From assembly GCA_905479495.1 (NCBI GenBank), contig CAJQMR010000003.1, positions 286,631-350,630 on the forward strand: 64,000 bases of DNA, given 5' to 3'. The notes beneath the pieces were generated by a model that did not search any database, was not told the origin of the DNA, and saw nothing but the letters and a program-made list of their open reading frames with translations. Source of the DNA: an uncultured Anaerolineae bacterium (GTDB lineage Bacteria; Chloroflexota; Anaerolineae; Promineifilales; Promineifilaceae). Shown here piece by piece: positions 32,824 through 41,565 of this stretch. The translations under genes and the position numbers were made by a program. How positions within the stretch are numbered: the stretch's first letter is position 1; each line of letters starts with the position of its first letter.

Positions 32824-32832
32824 TGCTATAAT
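32824..32832 (+). promoter_or_regulatory. Extended -10 element for the RNase D gene
   Basis: TGCTATAAT is a full extended -10. A TTGACC lies 7 bases upstream of it (32814-32819), too close for a normal -35. It is 38 bases before the GTG start. Confidence 0.5.
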
Positions 32833-32870
32833 AGGGGTCATGTTTTTGGACTTTTCAATGGAGCATCTTT

Positions 32871-34001
32871 GTGAAATTACCGCCACATAAACTCATTACA
32901 ACGCAGTCCGATTGGCAACCTTGTTTGGAAAAACTACAGGCAGAATCCCGTTTAGCCATCGATCTAGAAGCCAACAGCATGTACGCCTACCGCGAAGAGG
33001 TGTGCCTCGTCCAAATTACCATCCCTGGACAAGATTACATCATCGATCCGTTAGGCGTGCGCGATTTAAGCGGCCTGGGTGATATTATCCAAGATCCGCA
33101 AATCGAGAAGGTTTTCCACGCGGCTGAATATGACCTCACACTGCTCAAACGACAGTTTAATTGGCAGCTGCAAAATTTGTTCGACACGATGTGGGCCGCC
33201 CGCATTTTAGGCTATCCACGATATGGGCTGGCTAGTATGCTAGAAGAGGTTTATGGCATTAAGCTAGATAAACGGTACCAAAAGTCAAACTGGTGCAAAC
33301 GGCCGTTGTCCCCCGAACAACTCGTCTATGCCCAACTAGACACCTATCATTTGCTCAAACTGCGCGATCATTTGGAAAAAGAGCTGGCTGCCGCCGGGCG
33401 GTTGGAAGAAGCAGCTGAAATCTTCGCGGACCAGACACACGTCAAACTCAGCGACAACGAATTTGACCCAGACAATGATTTTTGGTCGATCAGCGGCGCA
33501 TATGATTTGTCGCGGCAGCAGCAGGCGGTGCTGAAAGCATTAGCCATCTACCGTGACCAGGAAGCACGGCAGCGCAATCGCCCCTTGTTCAAAATTTTCC
33601 ACGACAAGACACTCATTGAGCTGGCCCAAACAACACCAGCCAATCTGTCTGCCTTACGCGATGTGTACGGTATGACCTCTGGACAAACCCGGCGATACGG
33701 CCGTCAGGTGCTCAACATTATTGCCGATGGGCTGAACGCCCCTCATCCCCCCTTCCCCAAACGCAACCAGCGCCCCCCCGAAGATGCCATGAACCGGTAC
33801 GACAAGCTGCACACCTGGCGCAAAAACACTGCCAGCCGGCGCGGTGTGGAATCAGATGTCATCATCAGCAAAGATGCCTTGTGGGCCATCGCCCTAAAAA
33901 ACCCTCAAAACGAGGCCCAGTTAGCCCAGATTGATGAAGTGGGCCCTTGGCGGCACAAAACGTACGCCAAGTCTATTTTGGCCGTCCTGTCCAACACCTA
34001 A
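32871..34001 (+). CDS. rnd: Ribonuclease D
   Basis: 376 residues from a GTG with GGAG about 8 bases upstream. The DEDDy 3'-5' exonuclease domain is complete: LAIDLEANSMYAYREEVCL (Asp and Glu of ExoI), FHAAEYDLTLLKRQF (ExoII) and LVYAQLDTYHLLKLRDHL (ExoIII with Tyr and Asp). An HRDC domain follows at about 220-295 (RPLFKIFHDKTLIELAQTTP), and a second HRDC-like helical region ends the protein. RNase D trims tRNA and other small RNA precursors. An extended -10 promoter is upstream. It is probably a single-gene unit. Confidence 0.93.
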   Translation: MKLPPHKLITTQSDWQPCLEKLQAESRLAIDLEANSMYAYREEVCLVQITIPGQDYIIDPLGVRDLSGLGDIIQDPQIEKVFHAAEYDLTLLKRQFNWQLQNLFDTMWAARILGYPRYGLASMLEEVYGIKLDKRYQKSNWCKRPLSPEQLVYAQLDTYHLLKLRDHLEKELAAAGRLEEAAEIFADQTHVKLSDNEFDPDNDFWSISGAYDLSRQQQAVLKALAIYRDQEARQRNRPLFKIFHDKTLIELAQTTPANLSALRDVYGMTSGQTRRYGRQVLNIIADGLNAPHPPFPKRNQRPPEDAMNRYDKLHTWRKNTASRRGVESDVIISKDALWAIALKNPQNEAQLAQIDEVGPWRHKTYAKSILAVLSNT

Positions 34002-34089
34002 AAGCCACAGAGGAAAAGAGACAGCGGAGAATTTAAGACTGATTTCTTAAATCGCGGTGAACTCTATGGCTTCCAGAAAGGAGAAAATA

Positions 34090-35499
34090 ATGGAGATTAC
34101 GTTTCATGGTGCGGTGCGCACGGTGACTGGCTCCCAGCACCTGGTAGAAGTGAACGGACTCAAAATATTGCTGGACTGTGGCCTGTACCAAGGGTCCCGC
34201 AAAGAAAGCTATAATCGTAACCAAAATCTGCCCTTTAATGCCGCCGAAGTGGACATCCTGGTCCTTTCCCATGCCCATATTGACCACAGCGGCAATATCC
34301 CCAATCTGGTAAAAAGCGGCTTCAACGGTGACATTGTATGCACCTACGCCACACGCGACTTGTGCGCCATTATGCTGCGCGACAGTGCCAAAATTCAGCA
34401 GTACGACATCGAATATGTAAATAAAAAACGCAAACGGCAAGGGTTGCCACCACTAGAACCCATCTACACCATAGAAGATGCTGTAGAGAGCTTGAAAAAC
34501 TTCATTGGAATTGGGTATGAACGGCCGTATAAATTGACCCCGGATATCACCCTCACCTTTTATGATGCCGGGCATATTCTTGGCTCTGCCATTGTGGCAT
34601 TGGACATTGTTGACCAGGAAGCAGGGCGCGATGTGCGCTTAGTGTTTAGCGGCGATGTGGGCCGTCCCAATCGTCCCATTTTGCGCGACCCGGCCTTCCT
34701 GGATAGTGCCGATGTGCTGCTCATCGAAAGCACCTACGGCAACCGCTATCATGAGCATATTGAAGAAGCCACCGATAAGCTGGAAAAAATCGTCAACGAA
34801 ACATTCCAGCGGGGTGGCAAGCTCATTGTGCCCGCCTTTGCTGTGGGGCGCACCCAGGAGCTTGTTTATCGCCTGCATCAGCTAGTAGAGTCCCGCGACA
34901 TTCCGCCCAAGCTGCCCGTCTATGTAGACAGTCCCCTGGCCATCGACGCCACCGGCATCTACCGGCTGCATCCAGAAGCCTACGACGAAGAAACCCATGA
35001 GTTCCTGGCCCAAAACCATAACAACGACCCCTTCGGCTTCGACATGATGCGCTATACACGCGCTACCAGCGAATCCAAGGAGCTCAACTTTTTACGCGAG
35101 CCAGCCATTATCATTAGTGCCAGCGGCATGGCTGAAGCGGGGCGCATTTTGCATCACCTCAAAAACAATGTAGAAGATCCACGTAACACGATCTTGATTG
35201 TCGGCTGGCAAGCACCGCATACGCTGGGACGACGCATTGTTGAAAAACAACCAAAGATTCGCATTTTTGGCGAGGAATATCAGCTCAAAGCGGAAGTGGC
35301 TACCATCAACGGACTGAGCGCCCATGCCGACCGGGCCGAGCTACTGGAATGGACAGGGCATTTGCAGCAACGGCCGTCTCACACTTTCATTGTGCACGGC
35401 GAAGAAGAAGCCTCCCTGGCTTTTGCCGATGCCCTGCGCCAGGAACAAGGGTTTGCCAACGTCACTGTCCCCCAGCTTGGGCAGAAATTTACCGTCTGA
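34090..35499 (+). CDS. Metallo-beta-lactamase / beta-CASP RNA nuclease
   Basis: 469 residues from the ATG at 34090 with AAGGAG 8 bases upstream. It has the MBL fold (HAHIDHSGNI at 61-70 as the zinc-binding HxHxDH motif, FYDAGHILGSA, VFSGDVGRPNRP). A beta-CASP insert follows (ESTYGNRYHEHI, VPAFAVGRTQELVY, SASGMAEAGRILHHL), and the C-terminal RMMBL motif is ATINGLSAHADRAELLEW and HGEEEAS. This is the archaeal CPSF-like/RNase J-like exonuclease group. It most probably degrades or trims RNA; DNA processing is less likely. There is no partner gene, but RNase D is directly upstream on the same strand. Confidence 0.88.
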   Translation: MEITFHGAVRTVTGSQHLVEVNGLKILLDCGLYQGSRKESYNRNQNLPFNAAEVDILVLSHAHIDHSGNIPNLVKSGFNGDIVCTYATRDLCAIMLRDSAKIQQYDIEYVNKKRKRQGLPPLEPIYTIEDAVESLKNFIGIGYERPYKLTPDITLTFYDAGHILGSAIVALDIVDQEAGRDVRLVFSGDVGRPNRPILRDPAFLDSADVLLIESTYGNRYHEHIEEATDKLEKIVNETFQRGGKLIVPAFAVGRTQELVYRLHQLVESRDIPPKLPVYVDSPLAIDATGIYRLHPEAYDEETHEFLAQNHNNDPFGFDMMRYTRATSESKELNFLREPAIIISASGMAEAGRILHHLKNNVEDPRNTILIVGWQAPHTLGRRIVEKQPKIRIFGEEYQLKAEVATINGLSAHADRAELLEWTGHLQQRPSHTFIVHGEEEASLAFADALRQEQGFANVTVPQLGQKFTV

Positions 35500-35699
35500 T
35501 CGCGGGTCAGTTGGCACAGGTCTACCAAATGAGCTCCTAGCCAAGGATTCCTATGCCCTTTACCCCTGTTAATTTGTTATAGTGTAAGCAACGGTCGTTT
35601 CACTGCAACTTTGAAAGAGATTTGAAACGGCCGTATTCTTTTCTTTTTTGGCGGGCCGCGCTCGCGTAACTTTATTTTTACAAGGTCAGTGTAGTGCCC

Positions 35700-36110
35700 A
35701 TGAAAATAATAAGTGGGTTGAATAGGAGCCATCGGGTGAGCCATTTTACAGAAACGAGACTTTGGCAAACGACTAAACCATATGAGTCTAATCAGTCCAA
35801 TTTAGCCGGATCGTCCAATGTTCCTTCTAGTCAAGATGAGAGCATCCAAACATTAAGGCACCAATTGAAAACCCTCAATGCCTGGCCAGAAGCCGGAGAC
35901 ACTTTCCTGGAATTGCTGGATCAGGTCCGGGGCTATGGAGCCACGCTGGTGCCCACCGATTTTGATTGGCTGGCACAGGTAGCGGATTCCGCCTACAAAG
36001 GCGAAGATATTGGCCTACACTATCCATCCATCTTCCAAAAGCTGCTGACTTTCCCCGAACTGCGACAAAAATTCCTGCAAACCCTCCATTTGCGCAGCAT
36101 TGAGGTCTAA
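35700..36110 (+). CDS. Hypothetical protein of 136 residues
   Basis: I do not recognise it. The start at 35700 is tentative, as there is no ribosome site. The N-terminal 50 residues are polar and low-complexity (SNQSNLAGSSNVPSSQDE). The C-terminal 85 residues look like a compact helical domain (LRHQLKTLNAWPEAGDTFLE, DWLAQVADSAYKGEDIGLHY, LTFPELRQKFLQTLHLRSIE). There is no signal peptide or membrane segment. The stop codon lies at the first base of a paired-hairpin structure. It may be a small regulatory or anti-sigma-like protein, but that is a guess. Confidence 0.6.
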   Translation: MKIISGLNRSHRVSHFTETRLWQTTKPYESNQSNLAGSSNVPSSQDESIQTLRHQLKTLNAWPEAGDTFLELLDQVRGYGATLVPTDFDWLAQVADSAYKGEDIGLHYPSIFQKLLTFPELRQKFLQTLHLRSIEV

Positions 36111-36197
36111 GTAAGCGGCCAACAATAACTTACCTGATTTAGAAGGCCGCTTACTTCAAGCCGTCCGCACAATTCCGGTAATTTATTTGCGGACGGC
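36109..36197. repeat. Paired hairpins after the 136-residue gene
   Basis: Stem 1: AAGTAAGCGGCC (36109-36120) with GGCCGCTTACTT (36145-36156). Stem 2: GCCGTCCGCA (36160-36169) with TGCGGACGGC (36188-36197). The layout, two perfect stems joined by a TCAAG-containing linker, resembles the 345/26024/39594 elements, but the sequence differs. Confidence 0.65.
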
Positions 36198-36237
36198 CAC
36201 TAAGCTCCAGCAACCGGGTTTCCTGCAAATAGTAAAA

Positions 36238-36284
36238 AGAAAACCCTGGCAGATTTCCATCAATCTGCCAGGGTTTTCTTTTTG
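36238..36284. terminator. Strong bidirectional intrinsic terminator
   Basis: A 16-bp perfect stem, AAAACCCTGGCAGATT (36240-36255) and its complement (36262-36277), around a 6-base loop, is followed by CTTTTT on the plus strand. The opposite strand has TCTTTTT at its own 3' side. It separates the convergent hypothetical gene and the kbl gene. Confidence 0.88.
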
Positions 36285-36395
36285 ATTTACAACTAACTCA
36301 GGTGTCGTACTCACGCCGGCCGGTATCTAGCATCTCCACAAAGTGGATTCCTGCCTTTGCAGAAATGACAGGCCAGGTACATTTGTTAGCCTGGG

Positions 36396-37577
36396 CTAAA
36401 TAACGCCGAGTTCTTTGCCCACACGACCAAACACGTCCAGAGCAACCTCCAAATCATCATGACTATGCGCAGCGGAATTCATGACGCGAATGCGCGCCTT
36501 GCCCTGTGCTACCGTAGGATAACCAATGGCCATGGCAAAAACGCCTTCTTCAAACAGCCGCTGGCTAAACTTTTGGGCCAACGTCGCCTCGCCTAGCATC
36601 ACGGGCACGATGGGCGTCTGGGTCACGCCAGTGTTGAAGCCCATCTCCTGCATTTCTTTCTTAAAAAGCGCCGCATTGCTCCACAAGCGATCCACCAGTT
36701 CGGTAGATTCTTGCAGCAGTTCGACGGCCGCCAAGCAAGCGGCCGTATCTGGTACGGTAAGCGCGCTGGAGAAGAGGAACGGCCGTCCCCGCTGCCGCAG
36801 CCAGTCAATGATGGACTGTTTACCAGCCACCAGTCCCCCCATCACGCCAAACGCTTTGCTAAGCGTGCCTACCTCAACATCCACACGGCCGTGCAAGCCA
36901 AAATGGTCCACAATGCCACGTCCACCTTCGCCCAATACCCCCTCGCCGTGTGCGTCATCGACCATCAACAAGATGTCGTGTTCTTCAGCCACCTCGCATA
37001 TTTTGTCCAACGGAGCAATATCCCCGTCCATGCTAAACACACCGTCAGTGACGATGAGGCGACGGCCGTATTCAGTCGTCTCAGCAATCTTTTGGCGCAA
37101 ATCTTCTACGTTGTTGTGGGCGTAGCGCACAATGGTGGCCCGGCTCAGTCGGGAGCCATCGATAATGCTGGCATGGTTCAGCTCGTCAGAAAAAATGACG
37201 TCGCCACGACCTACCAGCGCCGGAATCGTGGCTAAATTGGCCGTGAAGCCACTTTGCAGAGTAATACAGGCTTCGGCCCGTTTAAAAGCAGCCAGTCGCT
37301 CCTCAAGCTGAATATGCAGCGACATCGTGCCGGCAATGGTGCGCACAGCCCCTGGCCCCACCCCGTATTTATCAACAGCGTCTTTAACGGCCGTTCGCAG
37401 CCGGGGATGGTTGGCCAATCCCAGATAATTGTTGGCACAAAAGTTGAGCAGGGAACGGCCGTCAATCGTTACATGGCCATCCATCGGCGACTCAATGGTA
37501 CGAATGCGGTTAAACAAGCCAGCTTCTTTTAAAGCGGCAATCTCGTCATCAATCCAGGCAATTGCTTTGTCAGTCAC
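36396..37577 (-). CDS. kbl: 2-amino-3-ketobutyrate CoA ligase (alpha-oxoamine synthase)
   Basis: 393 residues from a GTG with AAGGAG nine bases upstream. The protein belongs to the PLP-dependent alpha-oxoamine synthases. Lys241 in [12 protein letters not shown] forms the Schiff base, [11 protein letters not shown] holds the Asp and His for the cofactor, and [12 protein letters not shown] and [11 protein letters not shown] are standard. The N-terminus and the [10 protein letters not shown] wording match Kbl, which splits 2-amino-3-ketobutyrate with CoA to glycine and acetyl-CoA in threonine breakdown. AONS (BioF) is a close alternative, but no bio genes are nearby. Threonine dehydrogenase is not in the window. 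Confidence 0.9.
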   Translation of the reverse strand: MTDKAIAWIDDEIAALKEAGLFNRIRTIESPMDGHVTIDGRSLLNFCANNYLGLANHPRLRTAVKDAVDKYGVGPGAVRTIAGTMSLHIQLEERLAAFKRAEACITLQSGFTANLATIPALVGRGDVIFSDELNHASIIDGSRLSRATIVRYAHNNVEDLRQKIAETTEYGRRLIVTDGVFSMDGDIAPLDKICEVAEEHDILLMVDDAHGEGVLGEGGRGIVDHFGLHGRVDVEVGTLSKAFGVMGGLVAGKQSIIDWLRQRGRPFLFSSALTVPDTAACLAAVELLQESTELVDRLWSNAALFKKEMQEMGFNTGVTQTPIVPVMLGEATLAQKFSQRLFEEGVFAMAIGYPTVAQGKARIRVMNSAAHSHDDLEVALDVFGRVGKELGVI

Positions 37578-37599
37578 AAGAATTCTCCTTGGTTTAGTA

Positions 37600-37675
37600 G
37601 GAATCGTGGTTCGTTTGCTCGTGGCTAGGTGTTGGTGGTTCGTTCAACGAGCCACTAACCACCAACCACTTTTTA
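37600..37675. repeat. GTGGTTGGTGGT-type inverted repeat
   Basis: Degenerate words such as GGTGTTGGTGGT and CTCGTGGCT pair with ACCACCAACCAC and CGAGCCACT in the 95-base gap between the kbl start and the NIF3-like gene. It belongs to the group of local self-complementary repeats scattered through this window. Confidence 0.5.
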
Positions 37676-38428
37676 CATTTTTGTGGGAAAATCAAAAAAG
37701 CGTGTTTCTACGCCAAATTTTTCGGTTAGATGGGCACCCAACGTCTGTACGCCCACGGTCTCAGTAGCGTAATGTCCAGCAAAAATAACGTTCAGCCCAT
37801 AATCAGAGGCGGCCCAATAGTTGGCATGGGATGTTTCGCCAGTCAAAAAGGTGTCGGCACCGAGCGCTTTGGCCTCCGCTACCTTGTCTGCGCCAAAGCC
37901 AGAAAGTATCGCCAACCGCTGCACCTGCGCTGGGCCATGGGCCAGCACCGTGGCCTCGGTGTTTAGCTGGCTGTTGACCTGGTGCACCAACTCATCCAGA
38001 CTGGGCTGGGCGGGCACATCACCAACCACGGCAATGGGTACGTTGGTGGGGGAATACCACCAATCGACCTCTGTAACGCCAAACATGCGGGCCAGCACGG
38101 CGTTGTTACCCACTTCAGGATGGGCATCCAGCGGCAGATGGGCAGCGTATAAATTAAGTCCGTGGGCCATGAGCTGCTGCACCCGAGCGCCCAGCGGCCC
38201 AGCAATGCGCTCCACTTGCCGCCACAACACGCCATGATGCACCAAGAGCATATCGGCCTGGTAGGAAACGGCCGTTTCAATGACCATCGGTGACACATCT
38301 ACAGCCAACGCAATGCGCTTCACAGCCGTATTGGTCGTCTCTACCTGCAAGCCCTGCGGCCCATAGTCGGCAATCTCAGCAATGCGCAAATAATTGTCTA
38401 AATACCTTACTAACTCAGCTCGATCCAT
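37673..38428 (-). CDS. NIF3/DUF34 dinuclear-metal protein
   Basis: 251 residues from the ATG at 38428, with GAAGGG upstream; the ATG two codons earlier is also possible. The metal-binding His and Glu/Asp motifs of the NIF3 family are visible: LLVHHGVLW, NLYAAHLPLDAHP, GETSHANYWAASDYG and FAGHYATETVGVQ. The Nif3 family forms toroidal hexamers and may act as a GTP cyclohydrolase I-like enzyme; its role is not settled. Its start overlaps the stop of the tyrosine phosphatase gene, so the two are translated together. Confidence 0.88.
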   Translation of the reverse strand: MDRAELVRYLDNYLRIAEIADYGPQGLQVETTNTAVKRIALAVDVSPMVIETAVSYQADMLLVHHGVLWRQVERIAGPLGARVQQLMAHGLNLYAAHLPLDAHPEVGNNAVLARMFGVTEVDWWYSPTNVPIAVVGDVPAQPSLDELVHQVNSQLNTEATVLAHGPAQVQRLAILSGFGADKVAEAKALGADTFLTGETSHANYWAASDYGLNVIFAGHYATETVGVQTLGAHLTEKFGVETRFFDFPTKM

Positions 38429-38915
38429 TCTCATCCCTTCTCTGGAAGTTTTCCTGCGCCACTGCTTGAATGCGCGGAAAACCTAGTTCAATTAACTCAT
38501 TCACCTCAGCGACCATACGCTCATACTGCCGCCGCGACCCACCATATGGGTCACGCACACTGCCGCGCTTGCCTTTCATTTGCCGAATGGTGTAAATTTT
38601 GTGCTGCTGGGCCGGGTATGCTTGGCGCAGCGTCTTTACATGCGTCGTTTCCATGCACAAAACCAAATCTGCCTGTTGCATCAATGGCTCCGTTACTGGC
38701 TGCGAACGGTGCGAACGAATATCCAGTCCGCGCTCAGTCATCAAAGCAATGCTGAATGGTGCGGCCGTATGGTTTGGTTCTGCCCAGGTTCCGGCAGAAG
38801 AAACGGTCCAGTCAGCCAGGCCAACAGCATTCAGTTTGGTACGCAGTAAGCTCTCAGCCACAGGCGAGCGGCAAATATTGGCTGTACACACAACAAGAAT
38901 ATGGGGTCGTGACAT
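38415..38915 (-). CDS. Low-molecular-weight protein tyrosine phosphatase
   Basis: 166 residues. The P-loop CxxxxxR is VCTANICRSPVAESLL, with Cys10 as nucleophile and Arg16. The general acid Asp122 is in RDPYGGSRRQYERM, and the fold order is that of LMW-PTP. These enzymes often oppose tyrosine kinases in exopolysaccharide export, or may have an arginine phosphatase role. No kinase is adjacent; glycan genes lie further downstream. The last codons overlap the first codons of the NIF3-like gene. Confidence 0.92.
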   Translation of the reverse strand: MSRPHILVVCTANICRSPVAESLLRTKLNAVGLADWTVSSAGTWAEPNHTAAPFSIALMTERGLDIRSHRSQPVTEPLMQQADLVLCMETTHVKTLRQAYPAQQHKIYTIRQMKGKRGSVRDPYGGSRRQYERMVAEVNELIELGFPRIQAVAQENFQRRDENGSS

Positions 38916-38924
38916 TTTTTAGAG

Positions 38925-38970
38925 GAAAAAGAAAACGCTCCGAAAGCAAGTTCTTACTTTCGGAGCGTTT
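38925..38970 (-). terminator. Terminator after the HPF gene
   Basis: AAACGCTCCGAAAG (38933-38946) pairs with CTTTCGGAGCGTTT (38957-38970), a perfect 14-bp stem. On the minus strand it is followed by CTTTTTCC and a further T run. Confidence 0.78.
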
Positions 38971-38980
38971 CATTTGGTTG

Positions 38981-39550
38981 TTAATCCATGTCGGGCTGAA
39001 GCAACCCGTAATCATTATCACGCCGTCGGTAAAGCACATTGACGGCTTGTTCATCTGCATTGTAGAAAACAAAAAAATCGTGGCCAAGCAGCTCGATTTG
39101 ATCCAGTGCTTCCTCGGTACTCATGGGCCGCATGGTAAATTTTTTGGTGCGGACAATGGCTGCCTCTTCCGACTCAGCGAGTTCTTCTTCCAGGGGCAAC
39201 GGTTCACCCATGATGAATTCTTCGTTATTGCCATTGCCGCCCCGCCATTTACGCTGCCGTTTGCCCCGATAACGGCTAATTTGACGGTAAAGTTTATCAA
39301 CCACAGCATCAATGGAGGCAAACATGTCGTTGCTGCGCTCTTCTGCACGCAAAATGGTTCCCCGTTTGTCGCGGATGGTAATTTGGGCCACCTGACGTTC
39401 GACCGCATTGCGAGCATTTGTTTCGGAAAGATCTACGTGTACTTCAGCCAGATTGGGCATATATCTATCAAGTTTTCCTGTTTTCTTTTCTACATAGTTG
39501 CGTAATCTTGTCGTGACTTCCATGTTACGGCCGTTAACTGATAGTTCCAT
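38981..39550 (-). CDS. hpf: Ribosome hibernation-promoting factor, long form
   Basis: 189 residues. The N-terminal S30AE domain at 1-100 begins MELSVNGRNMEVTTRLRNYV and includes EVHVDLSETNARNAVERQ. A basic and Gly/Asn-rich linker follows (RKWRGGNGNN). The C-terminal dimerisation domain is at about 135-189 (IVRTKKFTMRPMSTEEALDQ, NVLYRRRDNDYGLLQPD). Long HPF dimerises 70S ribosomes into inactive 100S particles in stationary phase. The leader contains a two-hairpin repeat element (copy C), which may affect expression. A clear terminator follows. Confidence 0.94.
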   Translation of the reverse strand: MELSVNGRNMEVTTRLRNYVEKKTGKLDRYMPNLAEVHVDLSETNARNAVERQVAQITIRDKRGTILRAEERSNDMFASIDAVVDKLYRQISRYRGKRQRKWRGGNGNNEEFIMGEPLPLEEELAESEEAAIVRTKKFTMRPMSTEEALDQIELLGHDFFVFYNADEQAVNVLYRRRDNDYGLLQPDMD

Positions 39551-39593
39551 TGTCTAATCTCCCTTTGTTTAAGAAAAGAAATTCTGGTCGTTA

Positions 39594-39701
39594 AGCAAAT
39601 CACAGAAAGTTTTGCAAAATAAATAGCTGACTGCACTGTGATTGGCTCAAGTAAAAGCGGTTTTCTGATCTGAGCTATGTTTTATAGTTTCCCACTTTTA
39701 C
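39594..39701. repeat. Two-hairpin repeat element, copy C
   Basis: Hairpin 1: AGCAAATCACAG (39594-39605) with CTGTGATTGGCT (39636-39647), one mismatch. The linker CAA leads to hairpin 2, GTAAAAGCGG (39651-39660) with the CCCACTTTTAC arm ending at 39701, one mismatch. The junction GGCTCAAGTAAAAGC is nearly that of copies A and B. It lies upstream of hpf but in the opposite orientation relative to the downstream gene compared with copy B. Confidence 0.75.
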
Positions 39702-39767
39702 ATACACACCTCTATCATACGAGAAATGGTTTAATGATTAAAGTGAATAAGCGCTTACCATCTTGTG

Positions 39768-40499
39768 CTAAATTGCACGAGCCGCACAATAACCGGAAAC
39801 AGCGTGTGCTCCGGCAGCAAAAAGGGCGTTGGCTGCGGCCGCCATCGTTGCCCCCGTTGTACAAACATCATCAATTAAAAGAATATGTTTACCAGCTACA
39901 TCTGCTTTTGTCACAAATGCATCCTGCACATTTTTTAGCCGCTCAGCGGCCGTTAAACCTACCTGTGGCGTGGTAAATCGCGTTCTTTGCAGGCAGTCTT
40001 CAGCATAGGGCAAAGTGACTATCTTACAAAAATCTCGCGTAAGCAAGGCAGACTGATTATACCCGCGTTTGCGCTCACGTTCGGCATGAAGGGGAATGGG
40101 CAGGACTAAATCTACCGGCATGTGCCAGGTTGACCAGGCATCAGCCATCATTTGGGCTAGCGGTTTAGCCAGTGCAAAAGCGCCATTGTATTTCAGGTTG
40201 TGAATTAGTTTGGAGACGGGGTGGGCAAAAAGAACGGCCGCACGAATCTGTTTAAGGGGCAACGGCCGTACCTGGCAAACCGAGCAACAATCAGTCAGCT
40301 TGGACACAGGCCTGCCACAGCGATCACAAATCGGTGCCTGAACCCATTGAAGTTGATGATAGCACTCTTCACAAATTAACGAGCCTGCTTTTTTGCAAGC
40401 GCCGCAAACAGGGGGGAAAACAAAATTAAGGAGGGAATCTGCCAGCCCTCTAGCACGACTACGCCAGGTCAAGACTGGCAATTGAATCTTTTCAGCCAA
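39768..40499 (-). CDS. comF: ComF-family double-zinc-ribbon phosphoribosyltransferase
   Basis: 243 residues. The N-terminal zinc motifs are VCGACKKAGSLICEECY and ICDRCGRPVSK with DCCSVC. The phosphoribosyltransferase domain ends in ILLIDDVCTTGATMAAA, the PRPP-binding motif of ComF. In naturally competent bacteria it is needed to take DNA into the cytoplasm. It is the last gene after tadC, but separated by a small hairpin. The start is TTG at 40499, without an obvious ribosome site. Confidence 0.9.
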   Translation of the reverse strand: MAEKIQLPVLTWRSRARGLADSLLNFVFPPVCGACKKAGSLICEECYHQLQWVQAPICDRCGRPVSKLTDCCSVCQVRPLPLKQIRAAVLFAHPVSKLIHNLKYNGAFALAKPLAQMMADAWSTWHMPVDLVLPIPLHAERERKRGYNQSALLTRDFCKIVTLPYAEDCLQRTRFTTPQVGLTAAERLKNVQDAFVTKADVAGKHILLIDDVCTTGATMAAAANALFAAGAHAVSGYCAARAI

Positions 40500-40538
40500 T
40501 GACTGCTTGACCTTATTTTAAAAGCTGTTAATAAATCA

Positions 40539-40562
40539 GGCGCAATCCTTCAAAATTGCGCC
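40539..40562 (-). terminator. Hairpin after tadC
   Basis: GGCGCAAT (40539-40546) pairs with ATTGCGCC (40555-40562) just after the tadC stop. The minus-strand sequence after it is only modestly T-rich, so it is a weak terminator or attenuator between tadC and comF. Confidence 0.5.
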
Positions 40563-40576
40563 GTTTGTCTCAAATC

Positions 40577-41521
40577 TTACCCGGTAACGCCGCCCAACGA
40601 GTCGCTGCGCAACATCTGGAATCCGGCAGGGCCTAACAGCACAACAAAGATGGAGGGAAAGATCAGGAACACCATGGGGAACAGCATTTTAACTGGTGCC
40701 TGCTGTGCCTTCTCCTCAGCCCGCTGCCGCCGTCGTACCCGCATTTGCTCTGACTGAATACGTAAAATCTTACCAATACCTACACCAAGCTGATCTGCCT
40801 GCAAAACGGCCGCGATAAAGCTGGTCACATCGGGCACATCCATCCGGTCAGACATATCGCGCAGCGATTGGCGACGGGATTTACCAAGCTGCATCTCATG
40901 AATCACACGGCCAAACTCATTCGCCAGTGGATCGTCCCATTTTTCATCTACTTTTTGCATAGCGGCATTAAACGTCAAACCAGCATCGACACAAATGGTC
41001 ATCAAATCCAGGGCATCCGGCAATTTTTTGATGATAGCGTCTTTGCGGCGATCCACCATCGAGCGCAGCAACATGAAGGGTAAAAACCAGCCTAAAACGG
41101 CCGCGCCCAGGGTATAAAGCAGTCGTTTGCCAATCTCCGCGCTCCCCAAACGAGACATCATTAGAAAAACAAGCGCCGCAAAGAAAACAGTAAAGACGCC
41201 ACGCACGACAATAAATTCAGCCGCCCGCATATTGCGTGGGTTACCGGCCAGTTCCAGCAACCGGGTTGTGCTTTCCAATGTTTTCTGAGGCGTAAAGCGC
41301 ACCAGAAATTCGCTGATACGACGAATCATCGGCACAAAAACACGGTCCGAAAAAGGCAACGACAATTCGATTTCTTCAATGGAAACGATCTCTTCTCTGG
41401 CTGCAAATTCATCAATACGCACGGCCAGCGGATCATCTTCTGAACGCCGCAGCAGCAGGACACTACCCCCCATGAGTAAAAGGGCCAAAACCACGATGAC
41501 GAGTAACATTAATGGTGACAT
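40577..41521 (-). CDS. tadC: Tad pilus platform protein TadC
   Basis: 314 residues of the T2SSF (type II secretion F) fold. A first membrane helix lies at the N-terminus (SPLMLLVIVVLALLLMGGSV), a pair of helices sits around 105-150 (FTVFFAALVFLMMSR, GAAVLGWFLPFMLL), and a last helix is near 280-300. The cytoplasmic DALDLMTICVDAGLTFNAAM and GVGIGKILRIQSEQMRVRRR motifs are typical. It partners TadB in the inner-membrane platform moved by the TadA ATPase. GGAGAA precedes the ATG. It is the last tad gene, 45 bases after tadB. Confidence 0.9.
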   Translation of the reverse strand: MSPLMLLVIVVLALLLMGGSVLLLRRSEDDPLAVRIDEFAAREEIVSIEEIELSLPFSDRVFVPMIRRISEFLVRFTPQKTLESTTRLLELAGNPRNMRAAEFIVVRGVFTVFFAALVFLMMSRLGSAEIGKRLLYTLGAAVLGWFLPFMLLRSMVDRRKDAIIKKLPDALDLMTICVDAGLTFNAAMQKVDEKWDDPLANEFGRVIHEMQLGKSRRQSLRDMSDRMDVPDVTSFIAAVLQADQLGVGIGKILRIQSEQMRVRRRQRAEEKAQQAPVKMLFPMVFLIFPSIFVVLLGPAGFQMLRSDSLGGVTG

Positions 41522-41565
41522 ATTAACTGTTCTCCAGCTTTATCAATTGGCTATGGAAACGGCCG

